Below the pieces are notes generated by a model, which searched no databases, was not told the origin of the DNA, and was given only the letters and a program-made list of their open reading frames with translations. Position numbers and translations under genes: made by a program. Below, piece after piece: positions 53,826 to 60,981 of a stretch of DNA of 64,000 nt. Within the stretch, counting starts at the first letter, position 1; each line of letters starts with the position of its first letter. The stretch is from Phenylobacterium sp. (GTDB lineage: Bacteria; Pseudomonadota; Alphaproteobacteria; Caulobacterales; Caulobacteraceae): positions 82,824 through 146,823 of the forward strand of contig SSMU01000009.1 of NCBI GenBank assembly GCA_004799545.1. The letters run 5' to 3'.

Positions 53826-53882
53826 CGGATCAATACAACCAGAAGTTTCCCAAGTGCAAAACACACTTGATCCGAGACTTCT
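53826..53882. repeat. Nested and competing inverted repeats in the pilus leader
   Basis: Three pairs interlock. CGGATCAA (53826-53833) pairs with TTGATCCG (53867-53874). CAAGTG (53851-53856) pairs with CACTTG (53864-53869). AGAAGT (53841-53846) pairs with ACTTCT (53877-53882). The second and third pairs nest into one hairpin; the first overlaps and excludes the inner one. The set could be an operator or an RNA that switches between two folds. Confidence 0.55.
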
Positions 53883-53968
53883 GAACTGCGTCGATACGTC
53901 CACCAAGACGAACGATCCTCTTGAGTAGTATTAACCCACCGCAACACCACAGAGCCCTGGGGGCACAG

Positions 53969-54526
53969 ATGAACACTTCTCGTAAGCTTCTTCTCGCTGG
54001 CGCTGCCGCGATCTCGCTGACGGCGATGGCCTCCTCGGCTTTTGCTCAAGCTTCGGCCACCGGCACTGGCACGGCTTCGGCCGCGGTCATCCAACCGCTG
54101 ACCATTGCTGACACGACGGACCTCGCGTTCGGCCGCGTCACCACCTCGGCGGCTTCCGGCACCGTGACGGTCAGCGCGACCGGCACCCGCGGCTTCAGCG
54201 GCGGCGTGACCCTGGCTGGCGGCACCGCCACCAACGGTCTGTTCACCGCCAACGGCGAGCCGAACCAGGCCGTGACCGTGACGCTCGTCTCGGGCGCCCT
54301 GACGCTGCATGGCACGACCAGCGCCACCAACACCCTGACCGGCACCGTCGCCTCGACCGTCGCAACCACCGGCGGTGCGTCCACGACGCTCGGCGCGGCC
54401 GGCACTGGCACCGGCGCGACGTTCGGCAATCTGCTGATCCCGATCTCCGGCGCCCTGACGATCCCGGCTAACGCCGCGAGCGACAGCTACACCGGCACCT
54501 ACCAGGTCACCGTCGCCTACAACTAA
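53969..54526 (+). CDS. DUF4402-type exported pilin-like subunit 1
   Basis: 185 residues from the ATG at 53969. The signal peptide ends SSAFA (after residue 26). The mature protein is nearly all Ala, Gly, Thr, Ser and Val in alternating beta-strand patterns, without cysteines. Typical DUF4402-like features are DTTDLAFGRVTTS near the start, TANGEPNQAVTVTL in the middle and the last strand GTYQVTVAYN with a penultimate tyrosine. It is about three quarters identical by eye to the next gene. First gene of the locus, so probably the major fibre subunit (inference). Confidence 0.85.
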   Translation: MNTSRKLLLAGAAAISLTAMASSAFAQASATGTGTASAAVIQPLTIADTTDLAFGRVTTSAASGTVTVSATGTRGFSGGVTLAGGTATNGLFTANGEPNQAVTVTLVSGALTLHGTTSATNTLTGTVASTVATTGGASTTLGAAGTGTGATFGNLLIPISGALTIPANAASDSYTGTYQVTVAYN

Positions 54527-54554
54527 GACGGACTAACAGTCTTTCTGCACGGCC

Positions 54555-54578
54555 AGCGCCCCCTGAACGGGGGGCGCT
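54555..54578 (+). repeat. Intercistronic GC hairpin after subunit 1
   Basis: AGCGCCCCC (54555-54563) pairs with GGGGGCGCT (54570-54578). No T-run follows. Its place after the first subunit gene suggests RNA stabilisation or partial termination that would favour the first subunit over later genes. Confidence 0.65.
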
Positions 54579-54653
54579 CGGACGCGCACGTCCAGACTGC
54601 CACCAACCTCTTGAACCTGCTCACTCCCGCCAAACGAATGCCCTGGGGCACAG

Positions 54654-55202
54654 ATGAACACGTCTCGTAAGCTTCTTCTCGCCGGCGCTGCAGCGATCTC
54701 GCTGTCAGCGATGGCCTCCTCGGCCTTCGCGCAAGCCACGGCGACCGGCACGGGCACCGCGTCCGTCGTGGTCATCCAGCCGCTGTCGATCGCCGACACG
54801 ACCAACCTGTCGTTCGGCCGAATCACCACGTCGGGCGCTTCCGGCACCGTCGCGGTCAGCGCCACCGGCACGCGCACCGTCACCGCCGGCGTCAGCGCCG
54901 CGGGCGGCACGGTCAGCAACGGCCTGTTCACCGCCAACGGCGAGCCGAACCAGGCTGTGACCGTCACCCTCGTCTCGGGCACCCTGACGCTTACCTCAGG
55001 CGCCAGCACGCTGTCCGGCACGGTGGCCTCGACGGTCGCGACCACGGGCGGCACCTCGACCGTGCTCGGGGCCGGCGGCACCGGCACGGGGTCCACCTTC
55101 GGCGGCCTCCCGATCCCGATCTCCGCTTCGCTGACCATCCCGGCGAACACGGTGAGCGGCACCTATTCCGGCACCTACCAGGTCACCGTCACCTACAACT
55201 AG
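54654..55202 (+). CDS. DUF4402-type exported pilin-like subunit 2
   Basis: 182 residues. The first 17 residues (MNTSRKLLLAGAAAISL) and many central segments (NGLFTANGEPNQAVTVTLVS, GTVASTVATTGG) are identical to subunit 1. Differences cluster in loops, for example TRTVTAGVSAAGGTVS, and the end is GTYQVTVTYN. A tandem duplication followed by divergence is clear; the ribosome binding regions are also alike (GGGGCACAG). May be a second structural subunit or an alternative one. Confidence 0.85.
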   Translation: MNTSRKLLLAGAAAISLSAMASSAFAQATATGTGTASVVVIQPLSIADTTNLSFGRITTSGASGTVAVSATGTRTVTAGVSAAGGTVSNGLFTANGEPNQAVTVTLVSGTLTLTSGASTLSGTVASTVATTGGTSTVLGAGGTGTGSTFGGLPIPISASLTIPANTVSGTYSGTYQVTVTYN

Positions 55203-55206
55203 GCGG

Positions 55207-55246
55207 GCGGGGCTCGCGCCCCGCGCAGGCAATCCCCCCTAGGGGG
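55207..55246 (+). repeat. Hairpin and 12-bp palindrome after subunit 2
   Basis: GCGGGGC (55207-55213) pairs with GCCCCGC (55218-55224) around TCGC. Eleven bases later is the perfect palindrome CCCCCTAGGGGG (55235-55246). The first may be another intercistronic RNA hairpin; the second, without a loop, looks more like a DNA-binding site or the base of a larger stem. Neither has a T-run. Confidence 0.55.
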
Positions 55247-55289
55247 CGTTTAGTGCTAGGGTAACGGTTCGTAGGCACAAGCTGAGACG

Positions 55290-55826
55290 ATGAAGAGAAC
55301 CATTCTCCTGACGGTCGCAGCCCTCGCCGCCTTCGGCGTCTGCGCGCATAGCCTGGCCGCCGTCACCGGCGAAGGCCAAGCCAGCGTGCAGATCGACCAG
55401 GCGGCGAGCATCAACATCGTGACGCCTCTCGTCTTGCCGACCGTCTCCACCACCGCCGTGGTCAATACAGCTGTGGTCAATACGTCTCAGGTCAACACCG
55501 CGTCGTCGAGCGCGACGTCCGGCTCCGCCACGACCTCTAGCGCGCCGAGCAATGCCACGTTAACCATTTCCAGCCAATCTGGCGATGCTGTGTCGGTGGC
55601 TGTGCCGGAGACGTTCCAGGTCACCCGCACTGGGGGGGCTGAGACCTTGACTGTGAAGACGAACACCAACTCGCAATACAACGTGGCCAACAACGGGGTC
55701 ATGGTTGGCGGCAGCGCCGACACCATGAGCGTCAATGTCGGCGGAACGCTTTCTCTGGCGTCCGCGGACCAGCTCGTCCCGGGGCCGTACGAGGGCCTGC
55801 TTGTCGTCGTGGTTCAATACAATTGA
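55290..55826 (+). CDS. DUF4402-type exported subunit 3 (divergent)
   Basis: 178 residues with a signal peptide (MKRTILLTVAALAAFGVCAHSLAA). It shares the family plan (GEGQASVQIDQAASINIVTPL at the start and GPYEGLLVVVVQYN at the end) but little sequence with subunits 1 and 2. Near residues 52-85 is a repeat (VVNTAVVNTSQVNT) and a Ser/Thr-rich stretch (ASSSATSGSATTSSAPSN). Could be a minor pilin, adaptor or anchor. Its TGA overlaps the TTG start of the chaperone gene. Confidence 0.8.
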   Translation: MKRTILLTVAALAAFGVCAHSLAAVTGEGQASVQIDQAASINIVTPLVLPTVSTTAVVNTAVVNTSQVNTASSSATSGSATTSSAPSNATLTISSQSGDAVSVAVPETFQVTRTGGAETLTVKTNTNSQYNVANNGVMVGGSADTMSVNVGGTLSLASADQLVPGPYEGLLVVVVQYN

Positions 55827-56719
55827 ACCGCGCGGCCGTTGCGGTCGTCCTGGCGCTGTCTGCAGCGCTCGCGACCTCTAACGCGCAGTCGCAACCTGCG
55901 CCCGCGCCCACCCCCGCCGTCACCAACGTCGGGGCCAACCTCAACATCACGCCCAAACGCCTGACCTTCGACAGGGCTCGACGGTCGGCGACGGTGTACA
56001 TCTATAACCAAGGCAACCAGCCGGCGACCTTCGACATCGCCCTGGTGGACCGCGTCATGCTGCAGGACGGGCAGATCATCACGGTCAATGACGCCGACGC
56101 CGCCGCGAAGCCCATCGTCGCCCAGCTGAAGTCCGCCAAGGACCTTCTGCTGGTGTCGCCGCGTCGCGCGACGCTCGCACCCGGCCAGGGACAAACGATT
56201 CGCCTGCGGATCGGCAGCGTCCCGGCCGACGCCGCGGGCGAATACCGCACCCACCTCACGGTGACCACGATCCCGCCGCCCAGCGCGGGCGTCTCGGCGG
56301 AAGCCGCGGCGGCCGGCGGGCGGGGCGAGCTCAGCTTCCAGATCAACGCCGTCTTCGGGATCTCCATCCCGGCGATCGTGCGCTTCAGCGATCCGGATCC
56401 GCGCGCCGCCATCGAGAACGCCCACATCGAGCAGGTCGACATGGCGCTTGACGGCAAGACGACGAAGCGGACGCCCGTGATGGTGTTCGACCTGACGCGC
56501 CAGGGCACGAGTTCGCTGTTCGGCAACATCGAAGTCCGCGGCCGTAACCAGAAAGAGGCTCTCGGCTTCGCCCGGGGTCTCGGCGTCTATACTGAAATCG
56601 CCAAGCGTACCGTACGCATACCCCTGACGCGTGAACCCGGCAGCGGTGAAAAACTAGAGATCACCTTCACAGACGACGACACGTCTCCGGGCAAACTGCT
56701 TGCGAAATTGGACATGTAG
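55823..56719 (+). CDS. PapD-like periplasmic pilus chaperone
   Basis: 298 residues from a TTG at 55823 overlapping the preceding stop (TTGA). A signal peptide (AVAVVLALSAALATSNAQ) is followed by a Pro-rich stretch. The N-terminal immunoglobulin-like domain shows NITPKRLTFDRARRSATVYIYNQGNQPATFDI and AGEYRTHLTVTTIPP, as in PapD-type chaperones, and FQINAVFGISIPAIVRF near the domain border. A second beta domain follows. It is longer than typical PapD (about 230 mature residues). Expected to donate a strand to DUF4402 subunits in the periplasm. Confidence 0.82.
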   Translation: MNRAAVAVVLALSAALATSNAQSQPAPAPTPAVTNVGANLNITPKRLTFDRARRSATVYIYNQGNQPATFDIALVDRVMLQDGQIITVNDADAAAKPIVAQLKSAKDLLLVSPRRATLAPGQGQTIRLRIGSVPADAAGEYRTHLTVTTIPPPSAGVSAEAAAAGGRGELSFQINAVFGISIPAIVRFSDPDPRAAIENAHIEQVDMALDGKTTKRTPVMVFDLTRQGTSSLFGNIEVRGRNQKEALGFARGLGVYTEIAKRTVRIPLTREPGSGEKLEITFTDDDTSPGKLLAKLDM

Positions 56720-59612
56720 CCGCCTTGCTACGACCGCCGGCGCAACATTTTCTCTGCTGATCCTTTCGACCGCCGTCGCACATGCTGCGACGGCGCCTGC
56801 TTCCCCTTCGCCGCGTCGGTGCGCCGACGCGGCTCCGCCCTGCGACGCACCGGCCGCCGCACCACTCAGCCCCTCCGCCAAGATCGACCCTGAGAACCTG
56901 CTGCTGTTCTCGGTGGAGATCGACAAGCTCACCCTTACCGAAGGCCTCGCCGCCTATGGCGAGCCGGACGATCCGCTGATCCCGTTCGGCGAGCTTTCCC
57001 GGCTCCTGGAATACGACGTCGACGTGCTGCCCAACGAGCGGCGCATCGTCGGCCGCCTGGGCGAGGCGCGCACCTCGCTGATCGTCGACCTCGCCACCGG
57101 CACGGCCCGGGTGGGCGCGAAGGCGATCCCGCTTTCCCCCGCAGACGTCGCCGTCACCCCGACCGAGATCTACCTGCGCGCCTCGGCGGTGCAGCGCCTG
57201 TTGCCGCTGACCATGAAGGTCGACCGTGAGGCGCTGGACATCGTCATCACGCCCCTGGCCCTGCTGCCGGTGCAATCGCGCCTCGAGCGCCTGGCCCGCG
57301 ACCGGCAGGCCAGCGGCCGCCCCGGATCGGGTCCGGAAAGCGTCCTGAAGGCGCCCTCGGGCTACCAGGCCTTCACCATGCCCAACTTCGACGTCTCCCT
57401 GTCGCTCGGGGCGGGCTCGGGATCGACCACCCAGGGACCGCAATACCCCCTGCAGTACGAACTCCGGGCCGGCGGCGACCTGGCCTACATGGGCTACAAG
57501 GCCTACGTCTCGTCCGACCAGAGGGGCGTCCCCTCTTCCGCCCGCATCACCCTGGAGCGGCGCTCCCTCGAGGGGCATCTGCTGGGCCCGCTGCACGCCC
57601 GCGACATCAGCTTCGGCGACGTCTTCACGCCCGGCCTGACGATCGGCCCGCACAGCCTGGAGGGCCGCGGCTTCACCCTCTCCACCGTGCCGCTCGACAC
57701 GACCAACATCTTCAACCGCATCGACCTGCGCGGCGAATTGCCGATCGGCTACGACGTCGAGCTCTACATCAACGACGTGCTGCAAAGCGGCCAGAACACG
57801 CCGAACAAGGGACGCTACGAGTTCCTCAACGTGCCGCTGCAGCGCGGCGTCAACGTTATCCGCATCGTCACCTACGGCCCGCACGGCGAGCGCAGCGAGG
57901 ACACCCGCGTCGTCAACGTGGGCGGCGGCCAGCTCGAGAAGGGCGAGATGACCTTCGAGTTCGGCGCCGTCCAGCAGGAGAAGTCGGTCATCAACCTGAC
58001 CGACACCAGCGGCACCGACTTCATCAGCCCCGACGCCGGCAAGCTGCGCGCCGTCGGAACCGTCAACTACGGGCTGACGACGCTGATCACCTTGTCAGCC
58101 GGCGTGGGGTTCATTCCCTCCACCACCTCCTCGACCGCCACCTCGACCACCACCTCGATAGACCCGACGCTGCCGCCCGTCACCACGACGGCCCCGGCCA
58201 AGATCAGCACCGAGACCGCGCGGACGGTCTACACCGCGGGCGCCCGCACCTCGCTGTTCGGCTTCCTCACCCAGCTCGACGTGGGCGGCGACACCAACGG
58301 CGGCTCCGCGGAGGGGATCGGCCTGGCCGGCCAAGTGCTCGGCGTCTCGACCGTGCTGCGCTATCTGCAGTTCCAGGGCGGCTTCGTCGACGAGAACGGC
58401 CCGAGCGTCGACTTCACCCGGCCGCTGGCCAGCCGTGGCGAACTCAGCTTCGACGGCAACAGCCAGATCTTCGGCCGCGTGGTCCCGCTGTCGCTGCACG
58501 GCACGCGGACGGTCTACGAGGACGGCGAGATCGACATCACCGGATCGATCCGGGGCTCGGCGACCCTCGCCTCCATCCTGTTCTCGGCCGGCTTCGACTA
58601 CACGAACAACTACGGCGCCGGGGCTTCGGTCAATACGCTCAGCGGCTTCTTCACCGGATCGACCTATCGTGACTTCAAGTGGCAGATCCGCAGCACGCTG
58701 GACTACGACATCGTGCCCGACTTCAAGCCGCGCGCCCTGGCGATCACCGTCGACCGCGACCTCTCCGACAAAGCCAGCCTGCGCTTCGGGATCGGCGAAG
58801 AGCTCAACGACTTCAAGAGCTTCAACGTCACGGCCTCGGCGATCGTCCGCACCCATCTCGGCGACCTGTCGCTCACCAGCGACTACAACAACGCCGACCA
58901 CAGCTGGCAGCTGGGCGCGCAGGTCAACTTCGGCCTCGCCTACGACGGCGCCAAGAACAGGTACGGCGTGGTCCGCGCGGGCCCCGGCACCGGCGGCTCG
59001 ATGGCCTTCCACGCCTTCATCGACAAGAACGGCAACGGCAAGTGGGATCCCGGCGAGCCCGGCGTGCCCAATGTGGTCATCGAGGGCGGCGGCGCGGGCA
59101 AGGTAGTCACCGACGCCAACGGGCGCGCCTTCGTCACCGGTCTCGGCGCAGGCCCGACCACCCGGCTGACCGTCAACCTCGATCGGCTCGACAACCCATC
59201 GGTCAAGTCGCCGCCGCTCGCCCTGCAGCTGTCGCCGCGGGCCGGCCAGATCGTCAACATCGAGTTTCCGATGCAGCCCACCGGCGAGGTGATGGTCCGC
59301 ATCCTGCTGCGCCGGCCGGACGGCAATCGGATCGGTATCTCGGGCGTCTCGGCCCAGCTGGTCGCCGACGGCGGCCGCATCGCCGAGGCCAAGACCGAGT
59401 TCGACGGCTCGGCGAGCTTCGAGGACCTCACGGCCGGCGTCTACCACCTGCAGCTCGACCCCGAGCAGGCGAAACGGCTGCGCATGCATCTCACGGCGCC
59501 GCTTGCGGTAACCATCAAGGGCGATGGCGGCTTCACGCCGGACGCCACAGCAGAAGTCACCTTCGATCCACGTCCCCAAGATGAGGATAAAGGTTCGAAA
59601 CCCGTGGAATAG
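56700..59612 (+). CDS. Usher-like outer membrane pilus assembly protein
   Basis: 970 residues from a TTG at 56700, 20 bp inside the chaperone gene; the signal peptide follows (TFSLLILSTAVAHA). The N-terminal part (KLTLTEGLAAYGEPDDPLIP onward) is not the usual PapC_N. The middle has usher-like PIGYDVELYINDVLQSGQ and YEFLNVPLQRGVNVIRIVTYGPHG and a long barrel-like region. Near 780 is a calcium-loop DKNGNGKWDPGEPG. The end resembles usher C-terminal domains: VVTDANGRAFVTGL, NLDRLDNPSVKSPPLALQL, PRAGQIVNIEFPM. Confidence 0.8.
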   Translation: MRNWTCSRLATTAGATFSLLILSTAVAHAATAPASPSPRRCADAAPPCDAPAAAPLSPSAKIDPENLLLFSVEIDKLTLTEGLAAYGEPDDPLIPFGELSRLLEYDVDVLPNERRIVGRLGEARTSLIVDLATGTARVGAKAIPLSPADVAVTPTEIYLRASAVQRLLPLTMKVDREALDIVITPLALLPVQSRLERLARDRQASGRPGSGPESVLKAPSGYQAFTMPNFDVSLSLGAGSGSTTQGPQYPLQYELRAGGDLAYMGYKAYVSSDQRGVPSSARITLERRSLEGHLLGPLHARDISFGDVFTPGLTIGPHSLEGRGFTLSTVPLDTTNIFNRIDLRGELPIGYDVELYINDVLQSGQNTPNKGRYEFLNVPLQRGVNVIRIVTYGPHGERSEDTRVVNVGGGQLEKGEMTFEFGAVQQEKSVINLTDTSGTDFISPDAGKLRAVGTVNYGLTTLITLSAGVGFIPSTTSSTATSTTTSIDPTLPPVTTTAPAKISTETARTVYTAGARTSLFGFLTQLDVGGDTNGGSAEGIGLAGQVLGVSTVLRYLQFQGGFVDENGPSVDFTRPLASRGELSFDGNSQIFGRVVPLSLHGTRTVYEDGEIDITGSIRGSATLASILFSAGFDYTNNYGAGASVNTLSGFFTGSTYRDFKWQIRSTLDYDIVPDFKPRALAITVDRDLSDKASLRFGIGEELNDFKSFNVTASAIVRTHLGDLSLTSDYNNADHSWQLGAQVNFGLAYDGAKNRYGVVRAGPGTGGSMAFHAFIDKNGNGKWDPGEPGVPNVVIEGGGAGKVVTDANGRAFVTGLGAGPTTRLTVNLDRLDNPSVKSPPLALQLSPRAGQIVNIEFPMQPTGEVMVRILLRRPDGNRIGISGVSAQLVADGGRIAEAKTEFDGSASFEDLTAGVYHLQLDPEQAKRLRMHLTAPLAVTIKGDGGFTPDATAEVTFDPRPQDEDKGSKPVE

Positions 59613-59663
59613 CGGTCCCATTCGTGCGATGCACCGGAACCGCCCTGGGAAGTCGGTCATCTC

Positions 59664-60668
59664 GTGAATATCTACAATAGAACGCAACCTCTGCTTGCCA
59701 TATCGGCAGTGCTCGCAATGGTTCTCGGTGCGTCGGAGGCGAGCGCCGCGAATCTGACGGCGGCGACCACGCAGTCGCCGACCATCGGCAAGGTCGCCGC
59801 GGCATCCGGCTCGGCCACGACCAATTTTCCGTTGAGCGACAGCGGAACCCTCGGCACGCCTTCCGGCGGCGGCTCGAAGGTGTCGGGCACGCCCAAGCAG
59901 GCCATCATCACGATCACCTGCGTGAAGAACACCAACTGCCAATCCAAGCCGGTGACCATCACCATCACGGCGACAGGCGGCTCGGGGCGCGGCGCCGGGA
60001 CCAACCTGTCCAGCTTCACCTCAACGGCAAGCCCGACCTCCGGGACGGTCACGGGCACGTCGACCTTGGTCCTGCCAAGCGGAATCGGGCCCAAGAGCAC
60101 CACCACCAACTCGGCCGTCGCGGTCGATGTCGGCGCAACCTTCCCGGTCCTGGGTGACACCGCCAGCTCCGCCACCACGGGCTCCTGGACCTTCACGATC
60201 AGCGCCTCGGACACCTTCGGCGACAGCAGCACCCCGCTCACGGTGACCGGCACAGCGACCGTGGAACACGGCCTTAGCGTCACCGCGACGACGTTGAGCT
60301 TCGGAACGATCGCTTCTTCGGCCGGGGGCGGCGCAGTGACCTATCCGGCCGGGACCGGGACGCTTACAGTCCCCGCCGACACAAAAGCGCTCGGCAGCCA
60401 CAGCCTGGGCTCCGTCAGTGTGACGGGCGAAGCCGGACAGGTCATTTCGATGACCGTCACAGCCACGACGATGGTCGATCAGAGCAGCACCGGTGTCAGC
60501 GTCACCTTGACGCCGAGCATTTCGCCTGGCGGAAGCCAGCTGATCCCCGGGACCGCGGGGTCCGCCGGCACCAAGACCTTCGCCGTCGGCGGTAACTTTA
60601 CCCTTCCCGCGCATACCGTGCCGGGAACCTACAAAGGTACTTATTCGGCCACCGCGCTGTATAATTGA
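59664..60668 (+). CDS. Two-domain DUF4402 protein, candidate tip adhesin
   Basis: 334 residues from a GTG at 59664; the signal peptide ends GASEASAA. The C-terminal 130 or so residues repeat the subunit plan (TATVEHGLSVTATTLSFGTI, GEAGQVISMTVTAT, final GTYKGTYSATALYN). The N-terminal 170 residues are an additional Ser/Thr/Gly-rich beta domain with the only cysteine pair of the locus (ITCVKNTNCQSK). One extra N-terminal domain on one pilin domain is how tip adhesins such as FimH are built, so a tip role is inferred. Confidence 0.75.
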   Translation: MNIYNRTQPLLAISAVLAMVLGASEASAANLTAATTQSPTIGKVAAASGSATTNFPLSDSGTLGTPSGGGSKVSGTPKQAIITITCVKNTNCQSKPVTITITATGGSGRGAGTNLSSFTSTASPTSGTVTGTSTLVLPSGIGPKSTTTNSAVAVDVGATFPVLGDTASSATTGSWTFTISASDTFGDSSTPLTVTGTATVEHGLSVTATTLSFGTIASSAGGGAVTYPAGTGTLTVPADTKALGSHSLGSVSVTGEAGQVISMTVTATTMVDQSSTGVSVTLTPSISPGGSQLIPGTAGSAGTKTFAVGGNFTLPAHTVPGTYKGTYSATALYN

Positions 60669-60850
60669 GGTTCGGCGCCTTTTGCTCCCGAGCATCTCAA
60701 ACGCCGGTTGATACCCACTATCGGTAGCTCGTCGCCTCACACGACAGCGCTAAAGATGTTTTGCAATCGCCGGTAGCTTCACATTGCGCGCCCATACTGT
60801 AACGGGACCTCGTCGGGGCCGCCTACGCGGCCGTGGTGCGACATAACTGA
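60669..60850 (+). pseudogene. Decayed 3' end of a DUF4402 subunit gene
   Basis: Immediately after the preceding stop, the DNA matches that gene's own last 180 bp when frameshifts are allowed. LIPTIGSSSPHTTALKMF (60710-60763) recalls LIPGTAGSAGTKTF; after a shift, FAIAGSFTLRAHTVTG recalls FAVGGNFTLPAHTVPG; after another, DLVGAAYAAVVRHN followed by TGA recalls TYKGTYSATALYN and its stop. In-frame stops interrupt it. It is a remnant of a tandem duplication. Confidence 0.7.
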
Positions 60851-60981
60851 GCTGCGGCCTGTCTCTTGCTGCTCAGCATTTCACGTAGTCCAGGGTGTGC
60901 CGCTTCGGAACGACGCGGGCGATCGCGTCGTGAAGCTTCACCGGGACCTGTATTGGGCTGACAGAGGACGGGACTTTCGAA
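60851..60981. other. Short non-coding stretch before the RTX gene
   Basis: 131 bp. GAGGA near 60964 may serve the RTX protein ATG at 60982, though the spacing of about 13 is long. No clear promoter or terminator is visible, so it is unresolved whether the RTX gene belongs to the pilus transcript. Confidence 0.4.

Larger units (their letters stand above)
53422..53968 (+). promoter_or_regulatory. 547-bp non-coding leader region of the pilus locus
   Basis: Noticeably richer in A and T than its surroundings and without a credible gene. It contains a sigma-54-like promoter (53643-53658), a sigma-70-like promoter candidate (53775-53803) and a group of inverted repeats (53826-53882), ending in GGGGGCACAG before the first subunit ATG at 53969. 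A transcript from the sigma-54 site would have an untranslated leader of about 300 bases. Confidence 0.6.

Noticed and set aside
58095..59942. Long open frame (615 codons) antisense to the usher gene
   Set aside because: High GC creates long antisense frames. It lacks a family-like composition, has no ribosome binding site and mirrors the usher codons.
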